Origin: a virus
DNA length: 23,043 nt
Virus record (IMG/VR): IMGVR_UViG_3300049483_000131
Span: 1 to 23,043 of that record
Direction: 5' to 3' (one strand)
Shown here: positions 1 through 7,514 of the stretch, piece after piece
How the letters are laid out: every line of letters starts with the position of its first letter
How positions within the stretch are numbered: position 1 is the stretch's first letter
The notes under the pieces: generated by a model
What the model saw: the letters and a program-made list of their open reading frames with translations, nothing else
Told to the model about the DNA's origin: nothing
Database searches by the model: none
Made by a program: the position numbers and the translations under genes

Positions 1-114
1 ATCCCGGGCCGAGGCCACTTTGGCGTTTGCCGGAAGCACAAGAACTGGCGCCCCCCGCCCACACACGGACAGTTGGCGTTGATCAGCAGCAACTACGTTA
101 CAATCGGAGGCAGC

Positions 115-306
115 ATGGCGAAGGCACAGGCGAAGGCGGAAGACCCGGAAATCACCCTCTACACAATCAAGCGGGAGGGAAACAACTTCCGCATGGTGAC
201 GGCGATCATCAAGGGGGATCGGGTGCTGGCGGTGGACGAGTCCGACATCGACGCCCGGATGTCGCAGCTCGGGAGGGTGGAGCTGGCGCTGCGGAGGATT
301 CCGTGA
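115..306 (+). CDS. Small hypothetical phage protein (63 aa)
   Basis: I do not recognise a family for this protein. It is a small, charged protein beginning MAKAQAKAEDPEITLYT, with a predicted beta-strand/turn core and no membrane segment. The start is chosen because a strong Shine-Dalgarno GGAGG sits at 106-110, four bases before the ATG. The same frame is open upstream to position 1, with an alternative TTG at 73 and high third-position GC, so a longer form beginning outside the window cannot be excluded. Its stop overlaps the next gene by four bases (GTGA, 303-306), which ties it to the packaging operon. It may be an early-late boundary gene, but no function can be assigned. Confidence 0.6.
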   Translation: MAKAQAKAEDPEITLYTIKREGNNFRMVTAIIKGDRVLAVDESDIDARMSQLGRVELALRRIP

Positions 307-545
307 TCGCCCTCGCCATCGCTCTCGCCTACCTGGGCTCGCTCGCCTTCGTCGCCTGGCGCATCCATCTCGACCGCCGGCACCCCAAGGTCGCCAACGC
401 GGAGATCGTCGCTTTGCGCGAAGCCCTGGACGCTCAGGCGACCATCGTGCGGAAGCTCGCGGCCATCGCTGACGCTGGCGCGCTCGCGCGTGGCACTCCC
501 CGCAAGGTGCAAGGCATGTGGGCCGACACCGGGGGTCAGGGATGA
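303..545 (+). CDS. Small membrane-anchored coiled-coil protein (80 aa)
   Basis: Residues 1-17 or so (VIALAIALAYLGSLAFVAW) form a single hydrophobic N-terminal helix. A basic stretch follows (RIHLDRRHPK), then a helical, heptad-like region (EIVALREALDAQATIVRKLAAI). The topology is probably N-out or signal-anchor with a cytoplasmic or periplasmic helix. Small phage proteins of this shape are often holin-, spanin- or accessory lysis-like, but the family is not identified. The GTG start at 303 overlaps the previous stop as GTGA, and a GGAGG lies at 293-297. Its design resembles the two membrane/coiled-coil genes near 21767 and 22075. If the source genome is circular, this gene could sit close to that lysis region. 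Confidence 0.6.
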   Translation: MIALAIALAYLGSLAFVAWRIHLDRRHPKVANAEIVALREALDAQATIVRKLAAIADAGALARGTPRKVQGMWADTGGQG

Positions 546-715
546 GCGAGCGCCGGCAGCACGAGTGGGTGACGAAGGAGGGCCGAGGCTGGATCAAGAC
601 CCGGCCGGCAAACGACGCGTACCGCGACGGGTGGGAGCGCACGTTCGGGAAGGGAAAGAAGCCGAAGGACGAAGCAAAGAGCATGCCTGAGAGCAAGGGT
701 GCTGAATGTGGGTAA
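542..715 (+). CDS. Small basic hypothetical protein (57 aa)
   Basis: This is a short, highly charged protein starting MSERRQHEWVTKEGRGWIK and ending in a lysine/glutamate-rich tail. No membrane segment or recognisable motif is visible. The ATG at 542 overlaps the upstream stop as ATGA, and the gene ends with TAA at 713-715, ten bases inside the next gene. The overlaps on both sides and the even reading density support a real gene. Its place directly before the packaging genes suggests a packaging accessory or DNA-binding role because of its basic character, but that is only inference. Confidence 0.55.
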   Translation: MSERRQHEWVTKEGRGWIKTRPANDAYRDGWERTFGKGKKPKDEAKSMPESKGAECG

Positions 716-996
716 AGGGCCAAAGCGGAAACCCCGGCGGAAGGTCGAAAGAGTCGCAGGAAGTGCGCCGGCTCGCCAAGGAGAAGACCCCGGAGGCGCT
801 GGCGACGATCATCGCGCTGATGACGGGGGCCGAGAAGGAGGGCACGCGCCTGGAGGCCGCGAAGACGGTGCTCAAGTTGGCGGGAGTGTCGTTCGATTCG
901 GAGGAACTGACGGAGGCGCTGGCGGCAGCGAAGATGCCCACAACGAAGCCCCAAGCGCTGGCGGCAGTGTCCCGGCCGGACCTGCCCCTCAACTGA
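706..996 (+). CDS. DUF5681-type protein, probable small terminase subunit
   Basis: The N-terminus MWVKGQSGNPGGRSKES carries the G-x-SGNPGGR-x-K signature of the DUF5681 family. These proteins are regularly encoded next to large terminase genes and are commonly treated as small-terminase-like DNA-recognition proteins. The rest (residues 20-65) is a predicted helical pair (EALATIIALMTGAEKEG, LEAAKTVLKLAG), and the tail is Ala/Pro-rich. The length of 96 aa is short for a classical TerS but usual for this family. The start has an AAGGG stretch at 695-699, about six bases upstream. Its TGA stop (994-996) overlaps the proposed CTG start of the large terminase. A GC-rich alternative frame runs through the whole gene, but the family signature fixes the true frame. 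Confidence 0.75.
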   Translation: MWVKGQSGNPGGRSKESQEVRRLAKEKTPEALATIIALMTGAEKEGTRLEAAKTVLKLAGVSFDSEELTEALAAAKMPTTKPQALAAVSRPDLPLN

Positions 997-2417
997 CCCG
1001 TGAAGAAGCGATTGCCTACCTCTGGGAGATCGGGTGCCTCGGAGAATGGAAGCTCTTCGCGGACCAGTTTGAAATCTACCGCGCGGTCTGCGACTTCCTC
1101 GAGAACCCGGCGACGCAATACGAACAGTTCTGGTTGGACCTCGCACGACAGTACGGCAAGACCTTCATCGGGATCCTCATCGCAGACGAGTGCGCCCGTC
1201 GCTTCCCCGGATGGGCTATCCGTTACGTCTCCTATTCTCGCAAGGGCTTGTTTGACTTCACCCTCCCCAACTTCGCAGTGCTCTTGCAGGACTGCCCCGC
1301 GCACCTGAAACCAGAGTTCAAGTACACGGAGGCCGCTTGGGTCTACCCCAACGGCTCCCGGATCAGCATGTACGGGGCGAATAACGGGCACGAAGACGAT
1401 GCGCGAGGCCCGAAGGCCAACCTGATCATCAACGAGGAGATCGGGTTCGTTGACCGCCCCGCGTACCTCGTGACCAGCGTGGAATTGCCCCAACTCACGA
1501 CCACTGGCGGGCGAATCATCCACATCAGCACCCCGGCCGAGACGCCTGCTCACGAGAGCACGGCGATCAAGCTCGCATGCAAGGCGAAGGGTAACTACGT
1601 CCGGCGCACCATCGACGACAACCGGCACATCAGCCAGCGCGCCAAGGACAAGCTGATCGAGGAGATGGGGGGCCGCACCGCAACCAGGGCCAGGCGAGAA
1701 CTCTGGTGCGAGGACGTGACCGACGAAGCGCGCGCCATCATCCCGGAGTACACCGCGCAAGCGGATACGGAGATCGTCGCGCCCGTCGCAGCCATCGGCT
1801 GGCACTACCCGCTACTCGCGATGGATGTGGGCTTCGAGGATCTACACTTCATCTTGGCAGGCTACTGGGACTTCAAGCGGGCGAAGCTCTGCGTGCAGGC
1901 GGAACGCGCGCTGCACCGGGCCACAACCGCGAAGATCGCAGGCGCCATCAAGGAAGTCGAAGAGACCCTGTGGAGCACAGCGCGGCGCCGCGACAAGGTT
2001 ACGCGCTGGACGGACGTCGACCCGCGCCTGGTGGCGGACCTCGGGGTCGATCACAACCTGTCGGTCATCCAGACGGACAAGGACGACCTGGAGGCGCAGG
2101 TCAACGCGGTTCGCATGCTGGTGGCGGCCCGGAAGGTGGAGATCGACCCTTCCTGCGAGCTGCTCCGGCGCACGCTCCTCCAAGGAATCTGGAACAAGCA
2201 ACGCACGCAGTTTGAGCGGCTTCCGGGCATCGGGCATTCGGACGCCATCGCCGCGCTCATCTACATGACCCGCAACGCCAACCGGGCAAACAATCCGTAC
2301 CCGGCGCTCCCGGAGGACGTTGGGCTGGAGACCCACCAGATCCCGCGTAGGATGCTCAATCAGAAGTCGGCCGAGGCGGAAGCGCTGGCGCGCGTGTTCG
2401 GCATCCGGAGGCGGTGA
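993..2417 (+). CDS. terL: Terminase large subunit (packaging ATPase/nuclease)
   Basis: This is the motor that cuts concatemeric DNA and pumps it through the portal. Numbering from CTG 993 gives 474 aa. The Walker A motif is ARQYGKTF (51-58, K56). The Walker B-like strand is LIINEE (144-149), with a Glu where Asp is usual. The coupling motif is HISTP, about 30 residues later. The C-terminal RNase H-like nuclease carries the expected acids at D278 (AMDVGF), D341/D343 (TDVD) and D417 (HSDAIAAL). There is no ATG, GTG or TTG in this frame between GTG 708 and the Walker A region. CTG 993 overlaps the upstream stop as CTGA, like neighbouring ATGA and GTGA junctions, and so is preferred. The alternative starts, GTG 699 or 708, would add roughly 95 low-complexity residues. 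The function is certain; the start is not. Confidence 0.88.
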   Translation: MTREEAIAYLWEIGCLGEWKLFADQFEIYRAVCDFLENPATQYEQFWLDLARQYGKTFIGILIADECARRFPGWAIRYVSYSRKGLFDFTLPNFAVLLQDCPAHLKPEFKYTEAAWVYPNGSRISMYGANNGHEDDARGPKANLIINEEIGFVDRPAYLVTSVELPQLTTTGGRIIHISTPAETPAHESTAIKLACKAKGNYVRRTIDDNRHISQRAKDKLIEEMGGRTATRARRELWCEDVTDEARAIIPEYTAQADTEIVAPVAAIGWHYPLLAMDVGFEDLHFILAGYWDFKRAKLCVQAERALHRATTAKIAGAIKEVEETLWSTARRRDKVTRWTDVDPRLVADLGVDHNLSVIQTDKDDLEAQVNAVRMLVAARKVEIDPSCELLRRTLLQGIWNKQRTQFERLPGIGHSDAIAALIYMTRNANRANNPYPALPEDVGLETHQIPRRMLNQKSAEAEALARVFGIRRR

Positions 2418-4496
2418 GTGGCTGCATACGACAACGAATACTGGGCCGGGAAGCCTGCCTCCGATGCCGTCAAGGAGGTGTACCGCCGGATCGACAACTA
2501 CTACCAGTGGCTTCGCTTGACCGGCACCTACGACCTGTGGGTGCGCTCGGTGCAGGAATACTACGCGGGCTACAACACCCGCGGGCAGCTCGGGGTCACG
2601 GGCGAAGCGGATGAGTACCTGACCTCCAAGGAAAACCACCTCCACAACATCGGGGAGAACATCGTCATCATGACGACGGGGAGTCGCCCGTCGTTCGAGC
2701 CCAAGGCCAAGAACAGCGACCATAGCAGCGCGGCGCAGACCATCATCGCCGCGGGCCTCCTCGACAACGCGCACCGCGAGAAGGACCTAGAGGGCATCGG
2801 CATCCAGGTCGTGCGCGACGCGGGGTGCCTGTTCGGCGAGGGCGTGGCGACGGTCCTGTGGGACTCGAATGCAGGCCAGGACTTCACGCGCAACCCGGAC
2901 ACGGGCAAGAACGAGAAGACGGGCGACATCAAGCTCCGCCGGCACATGGCGATCGACACGGCCCGCGACCATACCAAGACCAACCCCGACGATCACATCT
3001 GGTACGCGGTGCGCACATGGGAGAACCGCTACGATCTGGCCGAGACGCGGCCGGAGATGCGAGCGACCATCTTGGGCCTGCCGAGCCGCTACGATGAGAG
3101 CGCGAAGCGGCCCACGCTCACGCGCGACTGGAAGGGCATCGTTTCCACGGACAGCGACGACGTGGCTGTGTGGGACTTCTTCCACGCGGACACCCCGGGC
3201 CTGCCCGGCGGGCGCCGGCTGCGGTTCTGCGCCGAGGACTGCATCATCTTCGAGGGACCGCTACCGATGGACGAGTTGCCCGTCTATCGGATGACCTCCG
3301 AGGACATGGTGGGCACGCAACTCGGATACGCGCCCCTGTTCGATCTCCTGGCGCCACAGCACGTCGTGAACAGCCTCGACTCGACCATCACCAGCGCCAT
3401 CGCCAACGTGGGCTATGGCTCCGTGTGGGTGAAGGCGGGGGACAACCTCGACGTCGAGTCGGTTACCGGCAATCTCAAGATGATCCGCAGCGCCAACAAG
3501 CCGGAGCCGCTCAACCTCCTCGAGATCCCGCAACTGGTGAACGAGTACAAGAATCAGAAGATCGCCGGGATGGAAGCGATCTCTGGCGTCAACAGCGCGC
3601 GCCGCGGAACGCTGGTGAACGAGAAGGCGATGAGCGGCGCCGCGCTCGCCCTCGTTGACGCGAAGGCTATCGAGTACAGCAAGGGCCTGGAACGCGGGTA
3701 CGTGAAGTGGCTCGAGCGGATGGCTACGGCCATCATCCGGGCTTACCGGCGCTACGCCAAGGTTCCCCAGGTGGCGCTGGTGGCGGGCAAGGCGAACCGC
3801 TCGTACATGAAGCAGTTCACGGGCGCGGACCTCGACCGGATCGAGCGCGTGACGGTGGACCTGGGCAGCCCGCTTGCCCGCACGGTGTCGGGGCGCATGA
3901 ACCTCGCCCAGATGTTCCTGGGCATGGTGAACCCCAAGACGGGCGACAGCGTGATCAAGACTCCCGACCAGCTCGTGCAAGTGCTCAATACGGGCCGTCT
4001 CGAACCGGTCATCGAGGCCACGACTGCGGAACTGATGAACATCCGGGCCGAGAACGAGCGGCTTTCGGACGGGAAACCCTGTCACGCGCTCATCAGCGAC
4101 AACCACCCACTCCACATCCGGGAGCACCTGATCACCACGAACAGTCCCGAGGCGCGCGAGAGTGCGCAGCCTGGTCCTGACGGGATGCCGGGCGTGACGC
4201 CCGCCGATGTCGCCTTGGAGCACGTTCAAGAGCACATGGCGCTTTGGTCCGAGGCGCCGCCTGCGTTGCTCGCCGCCCTCGGGGTCCCGCCTCCTCCGAT
4301 GCCCGTGGCCCCGGTCCCTCCCCCGGGCGCGGTGGACGGGGGAGGCGGTGGCCCCGTTCCGCCCGGCCAGCCGCAGCCTGACGGAGCGGTGCCTGCGCCT
4401 GGCGGGATGGGGGACGCTCTACAGGGGTCCATGCCCCAGATGCCGAAATCGCCGCTCACGGGAGAGCGCGCGGAATACCCGATGCCGGGGGCGTGA
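2418..4496 (+). CDS. Portal protein
   Basis: This 692-aa protein is called as the dodecameric portal (head-tail connector core) through which DNA is packaged and ejected. It lies directly after terL, with the GTG abutting the terL TGA and a GGAGGCGG ribosome site at 2407-2414. Its size is close to P22-type portals. The region SGAALALVDAKAIEYSKGL, followed by a long helix with YVKWLERMATAIIRAYRRY, matches the stem/wing pattern of phage portals. An N-terminal section rich in Tyr/Trp (residues 1-60) is typical of podovirus portals. The last 80 or so residues are Pro/Gly/Ala-rich and probably disordered or internal to the capsid. The TGA shares its A with the next ATG (TGATG). The family assignment rests on position, length and sequence style; no search was run. 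Confidence 0.85.
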   Translation: MAAYDNEYWAGKPASDAVKEVYRRIDNYYQWLRLTGTYDLWVRSVQEYYAGYNTRGQLGVTGEADEYLTSKENHLHNIGENIVIMTTGSRPSFEPKAKNSDHSSAAQTIIAAGLLDNAHREKDLEGIGIQVVRDAGCLFGEGVATVLWDSNAGQDFTRNPDTGKNEKTGDIKLRRHMAIDTARDHTKTNPDDHIWYAVRTWENRYDLAETRPEMRATILGLPSRYDESAKRPTLTRDWKGIVSTDSDDVAVWDFFHADTPGLPGGRRLRFCAEDCIIFEGPLPMDELPVYRMTSEDMVGTQLGYAPLFDLLAPQHVVNSLDSTITSAIANVGYGSVWVKAGDNLDVESVTGNLKMIRSANKPEPLNLLEIPQLVNEYKNQKIAGMEAISGVNSARRGTLVNEKAMSGAALALVDAKAIEYSKGLERGYVKWLERMATAIIRAYRRYAKVPQVALVAGKANRSYMKQFTGADLDRIERVTVDLGSPLARTVSGRMNLAQMFLGMVNPKTGDSVIKTPDQLVQVLNTGRLEPVIEATTAELMNIRAENERLSDGKPCHALISDNHPLHIREHLITTNSPEARESAQPGPDGMPGVTPADVALEHVQEHMALWSEAPPALLAALGVPPPPMPVAPVPPPGAVDGGGGGPVPPGQPQPDGAVPAPGGMGDALQGSMPQMPKSPLTGERAEYPMPGA

Positions 4497-4732
4497 TGGA
4501 TCGAGTCGAGCCAAAGAGCGGGCTGCGAAGCACGGAATTCTACGTCGCGGTGGTGGCGATGGGCATCGGCGGCGCTGCGATGTTCTTGGGTCACCCGTGG
4601 GTCGGGGGCTTGGTGGTGTCTGCCGTTGCCGTCGGCTACGCGGTGGCTCGTTCCCTCGACAAGCGCGCCGCGCACTTGGCGAACGGCGAGACCAACGCCG
4701 CCGTTGCCTCTAGCCGCTCGAGGACGGTCTAA
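4496..4732 (+). CDS. Small two-helix membrane protein, holin-like
   Basis: This 78-aa protein has a short polar N-terminus (MDRVEPKSGLRSTEF), then two hydrophobic segments. They are about residues 15-32 (FYVAVVAMGIGGAAMFLG) and 35-52 (WVGGLVVSAVAVGYAVAR), separated by a tight HP turn. A charged C-terminus (SLDKRAAHLANGE) follows. Small phage proteins with the S-G-x-x-x-T-E-F entry and a helical hairpin occur widely and are often annotated as holin-like. The position here, between portal and virion genes rather than beside the endolysin, leaves room for a non-lysis role. The start is ATG 4496, fused to the portal stop as TGATG. An in-frame GTG three bases earlier is also possible. Confidence 0.6.
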   Translation: MDRVEPKSGLRSTEFYVAVVAMGIGGAAMFLGHPWVGGLVVSAVAVGYAVARSLDKRAAHLANGETNAAVASSRSRTV

Positions 4733-5134
4733 GTGGCTACCTGGGCAGAACTCGGCAGCTCGGGCCGCAGCGTGACCAGCACGCAGAATGCGACTGACTC
4801 CGCGCCCACGCTGGATACCGAGGGCTGCAACCTCAGCGACGTGGGCGGATTCGATCTCTTCGTGGAGTGCCAGAACGCGCAGACGTTCACGGGGACCACC
4901 GGTTCCTTCCAAGCCTACAAGTGGAGCGAGAACCTTGCGGCCTGGTACCGCGCTCCGGAACTCGACGTGAGCATCCCGACCGGAGGGGTCGGGCAGCGCC
5001 GCGTGGTGTTCCCAGGCTGGAACGTGAGCGCGCCGCGCGGCCGGGTGGCGCACATCGCCAACAGCGTTGCGGTGTCGGGCGGCACCCTGACGGTCAGCTA
5101 CATCTGCTCAACCATCTACGCGGCAAGGAGCTAG
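4733..5134 (+). CDS. Small beta-rich putative virion protein (133 aa)
   Basis: I do not recognise a family. The protein is rich in Ser, Thr, Gly and Val, with alternating hydrophobic residues typical of beta sandwiches, for example TGSFQAYKWSENLAAWYRA and GTLTVSYICSTIYAARS. There is no signal peptide or membrane helix. It contains three cysteines. It begins at GTG 4733, immediately after the TAA of the previous gene, and ends seven bases before the next gene. Placement in a run of similar small beta proteins beside portal and capsid genes suggests a capsid decoration or minor head protein, which is inference only. Confidence 0.65.
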   Translation: MATWAELGSSGRSVTSTQNATDSAPTLDTEGCNLSDVGGFDLFVECQNAQTFTGTTGSFQAYKWSENLAAWYRAPELDVSIPTGGVGQRRVVFPGWNVSAPRGRVAHIANSVAVSGGTLTVSYICSTIYAARS

Positions 5135-5140
5135 CGGGTC

Positions 5141-5563
5141 ATGGCGATCACCAGCGCAGTTTCCAACACCTACAAGCAGAGCGTGATGAAGGGGTGGCAC
5201 CGCTCCGGCGACACCTACAAGATGGCGCTGTACGTCGCTGCGGCCACCCTCGACGGCACCACCAGCGCCTACACCGCGACCAACGAGGTTGCGAGCGGTG
5301 GCGGGTACACGACCGGAGGCGCCACGCTCGCCGGGTTCTCCGTGTCGCTCTCCACGAACACGGCACGCCTGACCTTCACGACTCCGACCTGGCCTACGTC
5401 GACCATCACGGCGCGCGGGGCCATGATCTACAACACCTCGAGCGGGACGAACGGCGGCGCCGCGAACGAGATGGTTGCGGTGGTCAACTTCGGCTCCGAC
5501 ATCAGCAGCTCGGGCGGCACGTTCACCGTGACGCTGCCGCTTGACGCCATCACCCTGACCTAG
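5141..5563 (+). CDS. Conserved-type phage structural protein (140 aa)
   Basis: The pattern MAITSAVSNTYKQSVMKGWH, then TYKMALYVAAATLDG, TATNEVASGGGYTTGGA and TITARGAMIYN resembles a common family of small phage proteins found in head/tail modules. In that family the core reads 'KLALYTSSATL...NEVSGTGYTAGG...TARGALIYN'. This resemblance comes from memory, not a search. The fold looks all-beta, and no enzymatic residues are apparent. The start is ATG 5141, six bases after the upstream TAG at 5132-5134. The role is probably a virion surface or tail-associated structural component. Confidence 0.7.
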   Translation: MAITSAVSNTYKQSVMKGWHRSGDTYKMALYVAAATLDGTTSAYTATNEVASGGGYTTGGATLAGFSVSLSTNTARLTFTTPTWPTSTITARGAMIYNTSSGTNGGAANEMVAVVNFGSDISSSGGTFTVTLPLDAITLT

Positions 5564-5566
5564 CCC

Positions 5567-6469
5567 ATGCGCAGACTCATGCTTGCCGCCCTGGTGGTTG
5601 CCCCGCTGGCGGCTGGGGCGCAGTCGGCCGTGAAGGTCTACTCGACCGACACGGTGCAGGCCGGATGCTCCCTGGGCGCGCTCAACGCCACCTGTGAAGT
5701 GGAGATGGCGGGGAAGACCTCGGCCGGATTCGTCGTGACCGCCGTGTCCAGTCCCACCGGGATCACCCTGGTGAACGAGTCCACCCGGGATGGCACCAAC
5801 TGGGACGGCCACCGCTTCGTGGACGCGGATGGCGGCACGACGCTGACCTCGGTGCCCAACGCTTCGCTGGCGGTCGGCTACGGCAAGGGCCTGGTGCTCG
5901 GCTCTGGCGCGAAGCGGGTGCGGGTGCGAGTCAGCGCCTACACCAGCGGCAGCGCCACGGTCACCGTGCGCGCGAGCGACACTCCCTACCCGTCGATCTT
6001 CCCCACCTACGAGGTCAACGACGGCGCGGCGCAGCCCACGGCGGTCACCACCGGGGAGTACCGCGCCCCGCTGGTGGCGCCGGACGGGCGACAGTACGTC
6101 CAGCTGGGCGGCCCGGTGCTGTGGCGGTGCAGCGTCAACGCTATCGCGGCCACACTGACCCAGTGCCAAGCCGCCCCGGCGGCGGGCCTGTCCCTATACG
6201 TGTCCTGGCTCGCGTGGCAGAGCACCACGACCACGGCTGGGACGGGCGCGATCCAGAGCGGCACGGGCACCAACTGCGGCACCACAACCACGGCGATCTT
6301 CCCGGCTTCGGGCACTGCCAACCGTTACGGGTACCCAGCTTCCAGCGCGGCAGCTACCACGATCTTCTTCCCGGTGCCGATCAAACTCACCGCGGCGCAC
6401 GCGCTTTGCGTGATCGGGGTGGCGACGAACACCGTGCGCGCTGATCTCGGCGGGTTCACTGCCCCATGA
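5567..6469 (+). CDS. Sec-signal beta-rich protein, function unknown (300 aa)
   Basis: Residues 1-18 form a classic Sec signal peptide: basic n-region MRR, hydrophobic core LMLAALVVAPLAA, and an A-G-A cleavage site followed by QS. The mature part is Ser/Thr/Gly/Ala-rich and all-beta in appearance. It has cysteine pairs spaced as in C-x9-C near residues 33-43, plus further cysteines in the C-terminal half (WRCSVN, LTQCQ, TNCGT, ALCVIG), consistent with disulfides outside the cytoplasm. No enzyme motif is seen. The ATG at 5567 lies three bases after the previous stop. Its own stop overlaps the next gene as ATGA. An exported product is unusual between portal and scaffold genes. It could be an envelope-located accessory (moron-like) protein or a virion protein with a fortuitous leader. 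Confidence 0.7.
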   Translation: MRRLMLAALVVAPLAAGAQSAVKVYSTDTVQAGCSLGALNATCEVEMAGKTSAGFVVTAVSSPTGITLVNESTRDGTNWDGHRFVDADGGTTLTSVPNASLAVGYGKGLVLGSGAKRVRVRVSAYTSGSATVTVRASDTPYPSIFPTYEVNDGAAQPTAVTTGEYRAPLVAPDGRQYVQLGGPVLWRCSVNAIAATLTQCQAAPAAGLSLYVSWLAWQSTTTTAGTGAIQSGTGTNCGTTTTAIFPASGTANRYGYPASSAAATTIFFPVPIKLTAAHALCVIGVATNTVRADLGGFTAP

Positions 6470-7212
6470 TTCGCGCGCTGCTCATCGCCGCGGCGCTCCT
6501 CGGGCCCACGAGGCTCCCGTCGTCCGGGGCGCAGGGGACAGGCTCCGGGACCTGCAACAACAACTGCACCGCGCTGATCTCGGTGGTGAGCGGAACGCCG
6601 GTTACTTGCAGCGGTACTGGCAACGCCACCATCACCTGCACGATCCCCGCTTCAACCTACCAGACCAACGACATCATCGTAGCCCTGTTCAGCAATGGCG
6701 ACAGCCAGTGTGGCGCCCCTGCGCTTACCAACGTCAGCGGGGCGGTCCTGGGTTCGTTCACCAGGGCGCCCTGCACCTTCGTCGCCAGCGGTTCGGCGTC
6801 GATCTGGTACAAGGTGGCGACCGGCAACCAGGCAGCCTCCACGGAAGCGATCTCCCTGCTCAACGATGACGGTTCGGGAGGCCTTACCTCGGGAGCGGTC
6901 TATGTCGTGCGTGGCGCGAACACCGCGGGGCCGTTCAATCTGACCACCACGGGGACTGCCACCGGAACCGCGGCCACCCTCACCCTCACCACCCAATCCG
7001 CCTCATTCACTTTCGTCGCGCTTCACTCCGGCACCTCGGCCACGACGCTCACGCCGAACAGCGACACTACCTGCGCTTTCAACACTTCGGGCAACGGCCA
7101 AGGCAACGCCCTGTGCATCTCGAATAAGGCCCTAACCACGGCCACGCTCGGCGGAACATGGGGCGCAAGCAATACCTGGGTCGCTGCCGAAATGGAGATC
7201 CGCTCCAACTAG
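6466..7212 (+). CDS. Second Sec-signal, cysteine-rich beta-sandwich protein (248 aa)
   Basis: The N-terminus MIRALLIAAALLGPTRLPSS followed by GAQ looks like a signal peptide with cleavage near residue 22. The start of the mature region is dense in cysteines (GTCNNNCT, VTCSG, ITCTI), with more later (SQCGAP, RAPCTF, TTCAF, ALCIS). The central part (NDIIVALFSNGD, then SIWYKVATGNQAAS, then SGAVYVVRGA) follows the pattern of a beta-sandwich domain often seen in phage fibre and adhesion proteins. That pattern is hydrophobic 'D-x-hhhhFh', an 'hWYKVAt' strand and a 'hhhhRGh' strand. The function is unknown. Its ATGA overlap with the preceding secreted-type gene suggests the two products work together. 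Confidence 0.7.
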   Translation: MIRALLIAAALLGPTRLPSSGAQGTGSGTCNNNCTALISVVSGTPVTCSGTGNATITCTIPASTYQTNDIIVALFSNGDSQCGAPALTNVSGAVLGSFTRAPCTFVASGSASIWYKVATGNQAASTEAISLLNDDGSGGLTSGAVYVVRGANTAGPFNLTTTGTATGTAATLTLTTQSASFTFVALHSGTSATTLTPNSDTTCAFNTSGNGQGNALCISNKALTTATLGGTWGASNTWVAAEMEIRSN

Positions 7213-7219
7213 GAGAGTC

Positions 7220-7513
7220 ATGGCTGCTCCGACCGCAGTGGCTCAGAACACCGTGAGCGTTTCCGGTGGCACCGGCACCGGCACCACGCTCGACACCAAC
7301 GCGGCGAGTCGCCAGATCGTGATGGTCGAGAATCAGGGGACGGAGGAGTTGACCGTGGTTCTCTCCACGGGGGCGGCTCCCACTGTCACAGTGGGTACCG
7401 GGTACATCATCTACCCGGGCTCCTCCGAATGGTTCTGGGCTGGCACCGGGCTCAGGTTCTACGCCCGCCAGGCCACCACTGCCGCAAACGTGAACGTGGT
7501 TGAGCTGAGCTAG
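7220..7513 (+). CDS. Small beta-rich putative structural protein (97 aa)
   Basis: This is a small all-beta protein with no membrane helix and no signal peptide, beginning MAAPTAVAQNTVSVSGG. The core has VMVENQGTEELTVVLSTG, then YIIYPGSSEWFWAGTGLRFYA. This reads like a compact beta barrel or sandwich of the kind used as capsid decoration or fibre-tip domains. GAGAGT-like purine bases precede the ATG at 7220. An inverted repeat (7379-7395) lies inside the coding region. It ends at TAG 7511-7513, one base before the next GTG. The function is inferred only from context. Confidence 0.6.
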   Translation: MAAPTAVAQNTVSVSGGTGTGTTLDTNAASRQIVMVENQGTEELTVVLSTGAAPTVTVGTGYIIYPGSSEWFWAGTGLRFYARQATTAANVNVVELS

Positions 7514-7514
7514 A

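Noticed and set aside
76-104. Promoter-like TACAAT at 99-104
   Set aside because: No -35 box at 16-18 bp spacing, and a start site would fall at the ATG, leaving the GGAGG ribosome site outside the mRNA.
699-992. N-terminal extension of the terminase over the small-terminase gene
   Set aside because: Its translation is low-complexity Gly/Arg/Pro sequence typical of a GC-rich shadow frame, while the overlapping frame carries the DUF5681 signature.
594-1805. Long minus-strand open frames, here and at 9562-11625 and 19831-21018
   Set aside because: They lie antisense to clear structural genes, lack motifs and reflect GC-rich codon bias.
7379-7395. Inverted repeat CCCACTG-TCA-CAGTGGG
   Set aside because: Short, inside a coding region, with no T-run or neighbouring operator-like copy; likely chance.
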